Shown one piece after another: positions 36,350 through 45,975 of a DNA stretch of 64,000 nt. The stretch comes from Chryseobacterium ginsenosidimutans. Its GTDB lineage: Bacteria; Bacteroidota; Bacteroidia; Flavobacteriales; Weeksellaceae. Location of the stretch: the NCBI RefSeq assembly GCF_030823405.1, contig NZ_JAUSXC010000001.1, positions 3,517,001 through 3,581,000 of the forward strand, given 5' to 3'. The notes beneath the pieces are model-generated. The model saw only the letters and a program-made list of their open reading frames with translations. It was not told the DNA's origin and did no database searches. Both the position numbers and the translations under genes were made by a program. Numbering within the stretch: the stretch's first letter is position 1; each line of letters starts with the position of its first letter.

Positions 36350-37396
36350 ATGATCAATGTAAAAAAAGAAGGTATCATCCTGGAAAAAAACAATCTCGGA
36401 TTTGAAAGTTCCGGAGTTTTAAATCCTGCTGTAGTATATGAAAATGATTTGGTTCACTTATTTTACAGAGCAGTGAGCAAAGACAATCATTCGAGTATTG
36501 GATATTGTACATTAAAGAATTTATTAACGGTTGAAAAGCATCTTGATATTCCTATTCTTTATTCACAATATGACTATGAAAAACAAGGAATGGAAGACCC
36601 ACGGATTGTAAAAATTGATGGTTTATACTATTTGACATACACCGCTTATGATGGCATCAATGCATTAGGCGCATTAGCGACTTCAAAAGATTTGGTGACA
36701 TGGGAAAAAAGAGGGCTCATCGTACCGCAATATTCCTATGAAGAGTTTAAACATTTAGCCGAATCAAGAGGTGAATTAAATGAAAAATACTTTCGTTTCA
36801 ACGGAAAATATATAGTGCCTAAAAAAAATGGTAAAAAGATACTTATCTGGGACAAAAATGTAATATTATTTCCAAGGCGTATTAATGGGAAACTTTATTT
36901 TTTACACCGAATAAAACCGGATATTCAAATTGTTTCTGTTTATGATTTGAGTGAGCTTACCCATAGTTTTTGGGATAACTTTCTCTTAATGTTCAGCGAT
37001 CACATCCTCATTTCATCAAAACATGATCATGAAGTAAGCTATGTAGGAGCTGGGTGCCCTCCCATTGAAACAGAAAAAGGCTGGCTCCTAATCTACCATG
37101 GCGTTCACGATACAGTGGATGGTTATGTTTATTGTGCTTGTGCAGCATTATTAGATTTAGAAGATCCCACCCGCGAAATAGCCCGTCTACCCTACCCATT
37201 GTTTAAGCCTGAATACAATTACGAACTACACGGTAAAGTTAATAATGTTTGTTTTCCCAGCGGAGCATTGGTTTGTGAGGATACACTATATATCTATTAT
37301 GGCGCAGCAGACGAACATGTTGCCTGTGCTTCGGTAGACCTTTCGGAATTGCTGAAAGAATTAACAACTTATAAAAATTTATCCCATGAAAAATAA
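36350..37396 (+). CDS. GH130 family glycoside phosphorylase/hydrolase
   Basis: 348 residues with the five-bladed beta-propeller look of GH130 enzymes, which cleave beta-mannosides by phosphorolysis: NPAVVYENDLVHLFYRAV, GMEDPRIVKIDGLYYLTYTAYDG (catalytic aspartate region) and YHGVHDTVDGYVY. The exact linkage cannot be told from sequence. The last 11 bases overlap the start of the glycosyltransferase gene, so the two are translationally linked, pointing to joint synthesis and recycling of a mannose-type glycan. Confidence 0.85.
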   Translation: MINVKKEGIILEKNNLGFESSGVLNPAVVYENDLVHLFYRAVSKDNHSSIGYCTLKNLLTVEKHLDIPILYSQYDYEKQGMEDPRIVKIDGLYYLTYTAYDGINALGALATSKDLVTWEKRGLIVPQYSYEEFKHLAESRGELNEKYFRFNGKYIVPKKNGKKILIWDKNVILFPRRINGKLYFLHRIKPDIQIVSVYDLSELTHSFWDNFLLMFSDHILISSKHDHEVSYVGAGCPPIETEKGWLLIYHGVHDTVDGYVYCACAALLDLEDPTREIARLPYPLFKPEYNYELHGKVNNVCFPSGALVCEDTLYIYYGAADEHVACASVDLSELLKELTTYKNLSHEK

Positions 37397-39713
37397 ATTA
37401 AATAGAAGAAAAAGACTGCTTAGACAACTCCCTTTAAAACTTGTCCAAAAAAAAGTACCGCAACTGCTAATGATCAGCACCTTTCCACCCAGAGAATGCG
37501 GCATTGCGACCTATACTCAAGATTTGATACAAGCCATTAATAACAAATTCGCGGAATCCTTTGATATTAAAATATGCGCTTTAGAAAATGGAAAGCATGA
37601 CTATGATGATAATGTCAGTTATATTTTAGAAACAAAGAATCCTGCTTCTTATTACGGATTAATCCGGGATATTAATGCCTCAGATCGAATTGAATTAATC
37701 GTTCTTCAGCACGAGTTCGGTTTGTTTAGAGGTAATGAAAAAGAATTATTAATACTCCTACAATCTGTTGAGAAAACCTCTGTAGTGGTATTCCACACTG
37801 TTTTACCGAAACCGGATAGGGAAACACAACAATATATTCGGAGCATCGCTGAAATTACAAGTACCTTAATTGTAATGACTCAGGCTGCTAAGAAAATATT
37901 AGAGGATGATTATCTTATAGCAAAGGAAAAAATTACGGTGATACCGCACGGGACACATCTGGTAGAGAATTTTGATAAAAAATCTTTAAAAGAAAAACAC
38001 GGATACCGGAGCAGAAAAGTACTTTCAACTTTTGGCTTGCTGAGTTCAGGTAAAGGTATCGAAACAACACTAAAAGCTCTACCTTACATCATTGCGCAAT
38101 GTCCTGAAACATTATTTTTAATTATAGGAAAAACACACCCGTGTGTTGTACAACAGGAAGGTGAAAAATACAGACAAAGTTTAGAATTACTAATCGAAGA
38201 ATTAGATTTATCCGGGAATGTAAATTTTGTTAATGATTATTTACCTCTTGACCTATTATTGGAATATTTGCAACTGACAGATATTTATCTGTTTACCTCC
38301 AAAGATCCCAATCAGGCGGTAAGCGGTACTTTTTCATACGCCATAAGTTGTGGCTGCCCTATTATTTCCACTCCCATTCCACATGCTCTGGAAGTATTGG
38401 AAAAAGGAGCAGGTACTATCATCGGTTTTAATGATTCCCTGCAGCTCACCAAACAGGTAGTTAACTTATTGGATGATGAATTATTAAGAAATAGGATTGC
38501 ATTAAACGGTTTACATCAAATGGCTCCTACGGCTTGGGAAAACTCTGCAATAGCTCATGTGCAACTCTTTAAAAGCCTTTCAGATTCCAGTTCAAATATT
38601 CAATACAAAATGCCGGAAATCAATTTGAATCATTTGAAAAAAATGACCACTGATTTTGGAATCCTTCAGTTTTCAATTATAAATCATCCTGATAAAGATT
38701 CGGGATATACTCTGGATGATAATGCCAGAGCTTTAATAGCAATATGTCAGCACTACAAAATATTCAATATAAGAAATGATCTGGAATACATTAATATTTA
38801 TTTCTATTTTATACTATTTAGTTTCCAAGAAGACTGCTTTTTAAATTATATTGATATCCAAAAACAATTTACCACACAAAACGGCAGTTGTAATCTTGAA
38901 GATTCCTTTGGCAGAGCGATATGGGCATTGGGATACTTGATTTCGATGCAGGATATCATCCCTCCAGAACTAATTGTCAAGGCAAAAAAGCTGTTTAATA
39001 AAGCTATTTTGCATGCCGAATACGTTCATTCGACCAGGGCAATGGCATTTATCATTAAGGGAGTGTATTTTGCAAATACTAAAAATGGTACTCCGTTAAA
39101 TATTCAGCTTATAGAACAACTTGCCGACCGTTTAGTTCAGATGTATAAACATGAAACTGATGATCAATGGCAGTGGTATGAAAGCTATCTTACGTACGCC
39201 AACAGTGTGCTTCCGGAAGCAATGCTTTTTGCATGGTTAACAATCCGTAAACCAATATATCAATCAATTGCTTTGGATTCCTTTGACTTTTTACTGTCAA
39301 AAATATTTTTGCAGGATGCGATTAAAGTAATCTCTAATAAATGCTGGATGCATAATGGCCAAGAAATTAATCCGGCTCATACGGGTGGAGAGCAGCCCAT
39401 TGATGTAGCCTATACCATTATAGCACTAAACGAATTTTACAACAATTTCAGAATTGAAGATTATAAATGCAAAATGTTTACCGCTTTTGATTGGTTTTTA
39501 GGAAATAATCATTTAAGCCAAATAGTATACAATCCCTGTACCGGAGGATGCTATGACGGCGTGGAAGACAGCTATATCAATCTGAATCAGGGAGCTGAAT
39601 CTACCATCAGTTACTTAATGGCAAGGCTGACCATAGAAAAACATATTGTATCAGCAGAAAAATCAGGACAAAACACACAAGATAAAAAAATACATTTCTT
39701 AAAACCAATCTGA
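37386..39713 (+). CDS. GT4-family glycosyltransferase with a C-terminal helical domain
   Basis: 775 residues. The N-terminal ~400 residues are a GT-B glycosyltransferase (FPPRECGIATYTQDLIQ, LLSSGKGIETTLKALPYI, YLQLTDIYLFTSKDP, GTFSYAISCGCPII). The second half (about 410-775) is helical with DSGYTLDDNARALIAICQHY, EDSFGRAIWALGYL and GGCYDGVEDSYINLNQGAESTISYL, like an alpha/alpha-toroid glycoside enzyme. The combination with GH130 upstream suggests a glycan made and trimmed in stressed cells. Bacteroidota and other stress clusters have similar pairs. Confidence 0.85.
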   Translation: MKNKLNRRKRLLRQLPLKLVQKKVPQLLMISTFPPRECGIATYTQDLIQAINNKFAESFDIKICALENGKHDYDDNVSYILETKNPASYYGLIRDINASDRIELIVLQHEFGLFRGNEKELLILLQSVEKTSVVVFHTVLPKPDRETQQYIRSIAEITSTLIVMTQAAKKILEDDYLIAKEKITVIPHGTHLVENFDKKSLKEKHGYRSRKVLSTFGLLSSGKGIETTLKALPYIIAQCPETLFLIIGKTHPCVVQQEGEKYRQSLELLIEELDLSGNVNFVNDYLPLDLLLEYLQLTDIYLFTSKDPNQAVSGTFSYAISCGCPIISTPIPHALEVLEKGAGTIIGFNDSLQLTKQVVNLLDDELLRNRIALNGLHQMAPTAWENSAIAHVQLFKSLSDSSSNIQYKMPEINLNHLKKMTTDFGILQFSIINHPDKDSGYTLDDNARALIAICQHYKIFNIRNDLEYINIYFYFILFSFQEDCFLNYIDIQKQFTTQNGSCNLEDSFGRAIWALGYLISMQDIIPPELIVKAKKLFNKAILHAEYVHSTRAMAFIIKGVYFANTKNGTPLNIQLIEQLADRLVQMYKHETDDQWQWYESYLTYANSVLPEAMLFAWLTIRKPIYQSIALDSFDFLLSKIFLQDAIKVISNKCWMHNGQEINPAHTGGEQPIDVAYTIIALNEFYNNFRIEDYKCKMFTAFDWFLGNNHLSQIVYNPCTGGCYDGVEDSYINLNQGAESTISYLMARLTIEKHIVSAEKSGQNTQDKKIHFLKPI

Positions 39714-39827
39714 AATGATAGAGCTTTCTGTGCTCTTACTAAGGAATCAATAATTTGAATTTCAAATCAATTACAATAAATTTTCAATTAACAATCTTAA
39801 CATTTTATTAAACCAAAAAAAATTAAA

Positions 39828-40493
39828 ATGAAAGCAAACACAAAATTACAGAGAGAGGTTCAGGATGCCATTGCATGGGAACCTTTATTACACGCAGCAG
39901 AGATTGGTGTCACCGTAAAAGATGGTGTGGTTTCTCTTACAGGAATAGTTGACAGTTATGCAAAAAAAGCAGAGGCAGAAAATGCAGCCAAAAAAGTTGC
40001 CGGAGTAAAAGCTTTAGTTGAGGACATTGAAGTTAAATTTCCAAGCTCATGGAAAAAAACGGATGCCGAAGTTGCAACAGAAGTATTAAACGCTTTTAAA
40101 TCAAACTATGCTATTCCTGATAACAATATCAAGATAAAAGTTGAGGATGGCTGGGTTACTTTAGAAGGGGAATTACCTTGGCATTACCAAAAAGAAGAAG
40201 CCATAAGAGCAGTAAAACATCTTATCGGTGTAAAGGGTGTGATTAGTAATATTAAAATCAAATCAGAAACAGATGATCCGATACAAAAAAAAGATATTGA
40301 AGATGCACTGAAAAGAAGTTCAATCTATGATAATGAAATTAAAGTATCTGTTTTAGGAACAACAGTAACTTTAAAAGGAACTGCAAATTCATTGTATCAA
40401 AAAGAAGAAGCAGGCCGTATTGCCTGGAAAACTCCCGGTATATGCAACGTAAAAAATGAACTGGAAGTTAATTATGAGTACGATTTTTATTAA
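39828..40493 (+). CDS. BON-domain protein, copy 1
   Basis: 221 residues made of three BON domains (about 5-70, 78-145, 150-218), each with the GVKALVEDIEV, GVKGVISNIKI and GICNVKNELEV ending strands. No signal peptide, so cytoplasmic. BON domains bind phospholipid or ligands and are found in OsmY-like stress proteins. Four copies are encoded in the window; all start MK[AT][ND]TELQ-like and keep KEEAGRIAWKTPGI. It follows the glycosyltransferase by 114 bases and ends at a strong terminator. Confidence 0.9.
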   Translation: MKANTKLQREVQDAIAWEPLLHAAEIGVTVKDGVVSLTGIVDSYAKKAEAENAAKKVAGVKALVEDIEVKFPSSWKKTDAEVATEVLNAFKSNYAIPDNNIKIKVEDGWVTLEGELPWHYQKEEAIRAVKHLIGVKGVISNIKIKSETDDPIQKKDIEDALKRSSIYDNEIKVSVLGTTVTLKGTANSLYQKEEAGRIAWKTPGICNVKNELEVNYEYDFY

Positions 40494-40510
40494 TCTCTGA
40501 TTAATCTTTA

Positions 40511-40547
40511 ACCTGTGGAAGATCATATAGTTTTCCACAGGTTTTTA
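40511..40547 (+). terminator. Rho-independent terminator after BON copy 1
   Basis: Stem ACCTGTGGAA/TTCCACAGGT (40511-40520 and 40533-40542) with a 12-base loop, followed by TTTTTAT. Ends the lipoprotein-GH130-GT4-BON transcript. Confidence 0.8.
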
Positions 40548-40603
40548 TATCATTCATACTGCATCATTTTTTAAAATTAAAATCATTCTACAAATATGAA
40601 ATC

Positions 40604-40708
40604 ATGAAAAAATTAGAAAATAAAGTAGCCATAATAACAGGTGACCTCGGAAGCATTGGCAAAATTAAAGCTAAAATATTCAAAAGTAGTGCTGTCAAAA
40701 ACGATTAA
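40604..40708 (+). pseudogene. Short-chain dehydrogenase N-terminal remnant
   Basis: A 34-codon reading frame MKKLENKVAIITGDLGSIGKIKAKIFKSSA matches the first 25 residues of short-chain dehydrogenases: beta strand 1 and the glycine-rich NAD-binding turn, here with D where G is usual. The rest of the gene is gone. It lies in an otherwise empty 314-base gap between BON copy 1 and dps. Confidence 0.6.
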
Positions 40709-40807
40709 TTCATTACAGTACAACCAGATAATTGATCGAGGAATGCGTACTGAATGACAATACAACACCCTTAAAGTCTAATAAAAACAGTAAAAAATCA
40801 ATTAATC

Positions 40808-41281
40808 ATGAAAATACAAATAGGAATAGCAGACAATCATCGACAGGCAGTTGCTGATGAACTGATAAAAATACTGGCAGATGAAAACGTTTTGCATATG
40901 AAAACAAAAAATGCCCACTGGAATGTTGAAGGAGCTGATTTTTATGATAAACATATCTTTTTTGAAGCCCAATCCGAACAACTGCAGAAAATAATAAACT
41001 GTACTGCAGAAAGAATCCGCTCTATCGGGCATCTTGTACCAGCAACTTTACAATCATACCTCAACTTAACTCATCTTACCGAACAAGAAGGAGAGAAAAA
41101 CAACAGCCAGACTTTAATTACAGAACTGTTGAAAGATCATGAAAGTCTTATCATCAAACTTCGTGAGCATGTCATGTGCTGTACAGATGATTTCCATGAT
41201 ATAACAACGGGGCATTTTATAATTCGTCTCATAGAAACACATCAAAAAATGGCCTGGTATTTACGTTCTTATTTATTATGA
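40808..41281 (+). CDS. dps: Dps/ferritin-like DNA-protecting protein, copy 1
   Basis: 157 residues, full Dps length. The ferroxidase ligands are in KNAHWNVEGADFYDKHIFFEAQ (H37, H49, E53), with the helical pattern RIRSIGHLVPATLQSYLNLTHL and C-terminal HQKMAWYLRSYLL. Dps binds iron, consumes peroxide and protects DNA in stationary phase. The close homolog at 61772-62247 is broken by one base. A terminator follows at 41307. Confidence 0.92.
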   Translation: MKIQIGIADNHRQAVADELIKILADENVLHMKTKNAHWNVEGADFYDKHIFFEAQSEQLQKIINCTAERIRSIGHLVPATLQSYLNLTHLTEQEGEKNNSQTLITELLKDHESLIIKLREHVMCCTDDFHDITTGHFIIRLIETHQKMAWYLRSYLL

Positions 41282-41306
41282 TAAAGTAATAATTAAGAAT
41301 ATAGCC

Positions 41307-41338
41307 ACGATTGAAATCATGAAGCCTCAATCGTTTTA
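41307..41338 (+). terminator. Terminator after dps copy 1
   Basis: Stem ACGATTGA/TCAATCGT (41307-41314 and 41327-41334) with a 12-base loop and a short T-run (TTTT). Convergent with pfkB, so it may act in both directions. Confidence 0.6.
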
Positions 41339-41383
41339 GCAATTATAATACTCTTACCTTTGTAAATTCCAATAAGACTTTGT

Positions 41384-42319
41384 CTATTGTTTTTCAATTT
41401 CTTTATATAAACGATCTACATTTTCCTTTGTAAAAAGTCCTGTTCCTTCGGCCATTGTAGTGGCAGATCCACAAGCGATTCCCATGGAAAGGACTTCTTT
41501 ATAATCTCCTCCTTTCACCAAAACAGAAACCATTCCGGCAACCATGCTGTCTCCCGCACCAACAGTGCTTTTTACTTCTACATGAGGTGCCTTTATCTGG
41601 ATTTTTTCATTAGCTGAAAATAAAACGGCTCCCTGAGATCCTAATGAGACTACCACAATTTCAGCTTTTCCCTGCGAAATGATAAGTTGGGCAGCTCGGT
41701 CTACATCATCTTCTTCCAGCTTGTCTTTTCCAACTAAAACCGCAAGCTCCCCTATGTTGGGTTTTAGTAAAAACACGCCTTCTTCTACAGCTGCTTTCAG
41801 AGCCTCTCCCGATGTATCAATAATCACTTTACTACCCTTTGATTTACACTTATTAACAAGCAATCTTATAACATCTGCATCGGTTTCTGCTGGTAAACTG
41901 CCGCTGATTACTACAAAATCAGGAAACGGATTCACTACCTTAACACTAATTAAAATTTTGTTTTGCTCGTCTTGTGTTAAAAGTTCTCCGGGGAATCCAA
42001 ACCTATATTGCTTGTTGTTAGAGGTATCTAGGACAGTGAAATTTTCCCGGGTTTCCGCAGCAATATGGAAAGGTACTAGATTCAGTTGTTCGGCTTGAAG
42101 TAACTCTTCCAGCAATCTGCCCGTTCTTCCACCGGAAGTAAAAAAAGTGTCCGATGAGACCCCCAATCTTTTTAATGCTCTGGATACATTGACTCCACCT
42201 CCTCCTGCCTCATATTTAGGGGAATTACAACGTAATTTTTTTTCAGGAATGATGTTTTCAGCACTGCTGCTCTTGTCTACCGAGGGGTTTAATGTGATTG
42301 TCAAAATAGTTTTGTCCAT
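41384..42319 (-). CDS. PfkB-family hexose-phosphate kinase (1-phosphofructokinase type)
   Basis: 311 residues of the PfkB/ribokinase family, best described as 1-phosphofructokinase-like. Motifs: GGGGVNVSRALKRLG (sugar binding), KPNIGELAVL and the catalytic GAGDSMVAG near residue 250. PfkB of this type is part of the DosR dormancy regulon in mycobacteria, and here too it is surrounded by Hsp20, USP and Dps genes. It is divergent from BON copy 2 and may share the operators at 42461-42496, but its -7 box is poor. Confidence 0.88.
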   Translation of the reverse strand: MDKTILTITLNPSVDKSSSAENIIPEKKLRCNSPKYEAGGGGVNVSRALKRLGVSSDTFFTSGGRTGRLLEELLQAEQLNLVPFHIAAETRENFTVLDTSNNKQYRFGFPGELLTQDEQNKILISVKVVNPFPDFVVISGSLPAETDADVIRLLVNKCKSKGSKVIIDTSGEALKAAVEEGVFLLKPNIGELAVLVGKDKLEEDDVDRAAQLIISQGKAEIVVVSLGSQGAVLFSANEKIQIKAPHVEVKSTVGAGDSMVAGMVSVLVKGGDYKEVLSMGIACGSATTMAEGTGLFTKENVDRLYKEIEKQ

Positions 42320-42460
42320 TTTATTTAAACTTTTTATACTATTGAATTATCCAACACAGTATCATTATCAGATCATTACTGTCCTGCTATTATACCAAAA
42401 AAACACTGTCTATATTTATTCAAATATCAACAATAAGGAGCAAACCACGAAATATTTAAT

Positions 42461-42526
42461 CTGACCAACGTCATACTTCATCGTGATATGCATCACTTTA
42501 TCTTCTATAAAGTTTCTGGAACTTTG
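42461..42526 (+). promoter_or_regulatory. BON copy 2 promoter with tandem FNR-like sites
   Basis: Distal dyad CTGAC-CAAC-GTCAT at 42461-42474, proximal dyad GTGAT-ATGC-ATCAC (both half-sites perfect) at 42483-42496, and the -7 box GGAACTTTG ending at 42526. Centres 22 bases apart, proximal centre 33.5 bases before the first TTTG base. Predicted start about 42531. Confidence 0.8.
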
Positions 42527-42547
42527 AAATACAAAATGTATAACAAA

Positions 42548-43210
42548 ATGAAAACAGATACAGAATTACAAAATGATCTGCAGGATGCCATGAAATGGGA
42601 ACCTCTGCTACATTCTGCTGAAATCGGCGTTATTGTAAAAAACGGAATCGTAACCCTTACAGGGTTTGTGGACAGCTATGTAAAAAAACTGCAGGCAGAA
42701 CATGCCGCAAAAAAAGTTTTGGGAGTAAAGGTGTTAGTAGAAAATATCAAAGTAAGATTACCCGATCCGCGATCAAAAACTGATCAAGAAATTGCCGGTG
42801 AAATCATTGTCGCATTTGAAGCAAATTCATTTATTCCCGAAGAAAAAATAACGGTAAAAGTAGAAAATGGTTGGGTGGATTTAGATGGTGAAGTGTCCTG
42901 GGATTATTTAAGGGATATTACAGAAAATGCCGTAAAGTATCTCGCCGGAGTTAAGGGTATTTATAATAACATCACTGTCAAGCCGCAAATTAAGGATAAT
43001 ATTGATAGACAGGATATTGAAAAGGCTCTTGACAGAAGCTCAATTGACAGCAGTGAAATCAATGTATCAGTATCCGGTAAAACTGTTACGTTAACAGGGA
43101 CGGTACACACCTGGCATCAAAAAGAAGAAGCTGAACGTGTTGTTTGGAAAACACCGGGTATAAAAGATGTTAAAAATGATTTAGCAGTGGATTATGAGTA
43201 TGATCTTTAA
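42548..43210 (+). CDS. BON-domain protein, copy 2
   Basis: 220 residues from the ATG at 42548 (MKTDTELQNDLQDAMKWEPLLHSAEIGV); ATGs further upstream lie at or before the predicted transcription start. Three BON domains as in copy 1. It probably starts the operon with the MlaE/F/D genes that begin 66 bases downstream, which would tie membrane lipid transport to the same signal. Confidence 0.9.
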   Translation: MKTDTELQNDLQDAMKWEPLLHSAEIGVIVKNGIVTLTGFVDSYVKKLQAEHAAKKVLGVKVLVENIKVRLPDPRSKTDQEIAGEIIVAFEANSFIPEEKITVKVENGWVDLDGEVSWDYLRDITENAVKYLAGVKGIYNNITVKPQIKDNIDRQDIEKALDRSSIDSSEINVSVSGKTVTLTGTVHTWHQKEEAERVVWKTPGIKDVKNDLAVDYEYDL

Positions 43211-43276
43211 TTCATAATATCTCCTATCTCTTACGCATTATAAAATGCATATAAATATTTATCAACATAACACATC

Positions 43277-44041
43277 ATGCAAACCTATTTTAAGAGAAAC
43301 CTGAGTCTCGTAGGCAACATATCTTCATTCTCAAGTCGCTTTTTTAAAGAAATTTTTAAATCTGGATTTGAGTGGAAAGAGTTTGTTCGACAGTGTTTTG
43401 TGGTGGGATACCAGTCGTTAGCATTAGTAACCATAACAGGCTTCATCATGGGACTGGTACTCACCATACAGTCGCGTCCGGCTATGGCCAGATTCGGAGC
43501 CGAGTCGATGATTCCCGGTATGGTTTCGCTGTCATTAATAAGAGAGATTGCCCCAGTCATTACGGCATTGATCTGTGCTGGAAGAGTTTCGTCAGGAATT
43601 GGAGCTGAATTAGGCTCTATGAAAGTAACGGAACAAATTGATGCCATGGAAGTTTCAGCGATCAACCCCTATCGGTATCTGGTGGTAACCAGAACCTTGG
43701 CTACAACATTGATGATCCCTATTTTAGTCTTATATGCTGATATGATCGGAATCATGGGTGGCTTTATCGGCATTAATATGCACAGCGAAAGCAATATAGA
43801 ACATTATTTTTCTAACATATTTGAATCCCTGGAATACACAGATATTTTACCGGCTATCATTAAAACCTTTTTTTTCGGTTTTTTTATCGGGATTATTGGC
43901 TGCTATGAAGGCTTTAATGCTTCCGGAGGAACAAAAAGTGTAGGAAAAGCCGCAAATTCAGCCGTAGTTTTAGCCTCATTGATAATTTTTATCATTGATT
44001 TGATCGCAGTGCAGGTAACCGATTTATTTTTTGAATTGTGA
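43277..44041 (+). CDS. mlaE: MlaE-type ABC lipid-transport permease
   Basis: 254 residues, five to six membrane helices, with the MlaE signatures GYQSLALVTITGFIMGLVLTIQSRPAMARFG, PVITALICAGRVSSGIGAELGSMKVTEQIDAMEVSAINP and CYEGFNASGGTKSVGKAANSAVV. The permease of the phospholipid transport complex. Its stop overlaps the mlaF start (TGATG), and mlaD follows. Confidence 0.93.
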   Translation: MQTYFKRNLSLVGNISSFSSRFFKEIFKSGFEWKEFVRQCFVVGYQSLALVTITGFIMGLVLTIQSRPAMARFGAESMIPGMVSLSLIREIAPVITALICAGRVSSGIGAELGSMKVTEQIDAMEVSAINPYRYLVVTRTLATTLMIPILVLYADMIGIMGGFIGINMHSESNIEHYFSNIFESLEYTDILPAIIKTFFFGFFIGIIGCYEGFNASGGTKSVGKAANSAVVLASLIIFIIDLIAVQVTDLFFEL

Positions 44042-44820
44042 TGGAAAATAAGGAAAATTTTATCACCGAAGATCAGGAATTTCCAAGCTGCGAACCATTG
44101 ATAGAATTTAATAATGTTTACAAATCGTATGGTAGTAATAAGGTATTAAACGGCATCAGCTTTTCCGTTAAAAGAGGAGAAAACCTGGTCATATTAGGGA
44201 GATCCGGCTCAGGTAAGTCCGTTGCTGTTAAATGCCTTGTCGGTCTCACTAAAGTAGATAAAGGGGAAATATTTATATCAGGAAAGAATATAACAAAGCT
44301 CAATGAGGAAGAACTTAACCGGACCAGGATGAAAATTGGTTTTCTGTTCCAAAACGGCGCTTTATATGACTCAATGACCGTCCGGGAGAATTTGATCTTT
44401 ACATTACAGCACAATCATAAGGACCTTACGGAGCAGGAAATGGCATCTGCTGTTAAAGAAGCATTACAAAATGTAGGACTGGAAGAAGCTATTGATCAAT
44501 TGCCGGCAGAACTGTCCGGAGGGATGAGAAAGAGAATTGGACTGGCAAGAGCATTAATCATTAAACCGGAAATTATAATATATGATGAACCGACCGCAGG
44601 TTTAGATACCATCACAGCCCGTGAGATCATTGAGCTCATCCGAAAAATCAAACTTAAATATGATACCTCATCCATTATCATCACACATGATTTAACCTGT
44701 GCGAAATATACAGGTGATAGAATCATCGTCCTTAAGGATGGTATCATAAGAGCTGAGGGCAGCTATAAAGAAATAGAAAACAACACCGATGATTGGGTAA
44801 AATCATTTTTTGAAAAATAA
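44041..44820 (+). CDS. mlaF: MlaF-type ABC ATPase
   Basis: 259 residues. Walker A GRSGSGKS near residue 53, signature LSGGMRKRIGLARALI and Walker B IIIYDEPTAGLD, all intact. ATP-driven engine of the MlaE/MlaD phospholipid transporter. It starts on the ATG that overlaps the mlaE stop codon. The upstream GTG at 44038 is not needed. Confidence 0.93.
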   Translation: MENKENFITEDQEFPSCEPLIEFNNVYKSYGSNKVLNGISFSVKRGENLVILGRSGSGKSVAVKCLVGLTKVDKGEIFISGKNITKLNEEELNRTRMKIGFLFQNGALYDSMTVRENLIFTLQHNHKDLTEQEMASAVKEALQNVGLEEAIDQLPAELSGGMRKRIGLARALIIKPEIIIYDEPTAGLDTITAREIIELIRKIKLKYDTSSIIITHDLTCAKYTGDRIIVLKDGIIRAEGSYKEIENNTDDWVKSFFEK

Positions 44821-44830
44821 CACAGCAGCC

Positions 44831-45889
44831 ATGAGCAACGAGTCATCAAACAACTGGAAATTGGGAATTTTTGTCACAGCAGGCATCCTTCTTTTCATAA
44901 CAGCCATCTACTTTATTGGGGTCAACAGAAATTTGTTTGGCTCTAATTTCGTTCTGCGTTCAGAATTTAAGAATGTCAGCGGATTAAAGCAGGGCAGTAA
45001 TGTTCGTCTTTCCGGCATCAGCATAGGAACGGTTAATAAAATAGATTTCATTTCAGATTCATTGGTGCTGGTAAAGCTATCAATTAGAAAGGATGTTCAG
45101 AAATATATAAAAACCGATGCGGTTGCCAGTATAGCATCAGACGGATTAATGGGTGATAAAATTCTTATTATTTCGCCTGGCAACACCTCCACTACCATCG
45201 TGAAGGATAATGACATGATTGCTTCTTATAAAACCATTGAAATAGATGATTTATTCTCAAGTGTAAAAAAAAGTGCCGACAACGCCAAAAGAATTACCGA
45301 AGAGCTCGTAGAGTTTAGTGGTAAAATGAATAACAAGAATAGTTTATTGACAAAAATAATGACCGATAAAGATTTAGCTTTGAGAACTGACAAAACCATA
45401 GAAAATCTACAGATAAGCACTCAGGAACTGGCAAAATTCACCCCCAAACTGAATAATAAAAACGGAACCATTACAAAAATATTTACCGATAAGAAGTGGT
45501 CAGACAATCTTGAAACCAGCATTTCTAATCTACAGAACAGTTCCCGTGAAATCAGTATTTTCACCACAAAACTCAATGATAAAAATAATGTGCTTTCTCA
45601 GTTATCTTCCAACGATACTTTAGCTATTTCAATAGAAAAGACACTCCGCAATCTTGGAAAAAGCTCTGATGATCTTATAAAATTTACTTCAAAAATAAAT
45701 AATGAAGAGAATGTTTTATCAAAGCTTACCGACAATCCTAAACTTGGCAAGTCAGTAGATTCTACAATCATTAATATTGAAAAAGGTGTCGGTGAACTCA
45801 GAGAAATAGAAACCGCCGCGAAGAATAACTTTTTGTTAAGAGGCTATTTTAATAAAAAGAAAAAAGAAACCGAAAGACAAAAAAGATGA
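44831..45889 (+). CDS. mlaD: MlaD-type MCE substrate-binding protein
   Basis: 352 residues from the ATG at 44831. One N-terminal membrane helix (about 10-30, LGIFVTAGILLFITAIYFIG) and the MCE domain (LRSEFKNVSGLKQGSNVRLSGISIGTVNKI) followed by a long helical tail with four related N-N-K-[NS] repeats. Periplasmic lipid-handling part of the Mla system. MlaB and MlaC are not encoded here. Confidence 0.9.
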   Translation: MSNESSNNWKLGIFVTAGILLFITAIYFIGVNRNLFGSNFVLRSEFKNVSGLKQGSNVRLSGISIGTVNKIDFISDSLVLVKLSIRKDVQKYIKTDAVASIASDGLMGDKILIISPGNTSTTIVKDNDMIASYKTIEIDDLFSSVKKSADNAKRITEELVEFSGKMNNKNSLLTKIMTDKDLALRTDKTIENLQISTQELAKFTPKLNNKNGTITKIFTDKKWSDNLETSISNLQNSSREISIFTTKLNDKNNVLSQLSSNDTLAISIEKTLRNLGKSSDDLIKFTSKINNEENVLSKLTDNPKLGKSVDSTIINIEKGVGELREIETAAKNNFLLRGYFNKKKKETERQKR

Positions 45890-45975
45890 TTATTGTTAAT
45901 CCATTCAAAAGTATTATTCATCTATTCTTACCGCCATACCAACCTACTAAACGATCCACAGAAAAGAAACCCCAG

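Noticed and set aside
42427..42496. Use of the BON2 operators for divergent pfkB
   Set aside because: The -7 candidate at the right distance is CCTTATTG, too poor to claim; left as a possibility in the pfkB entry.
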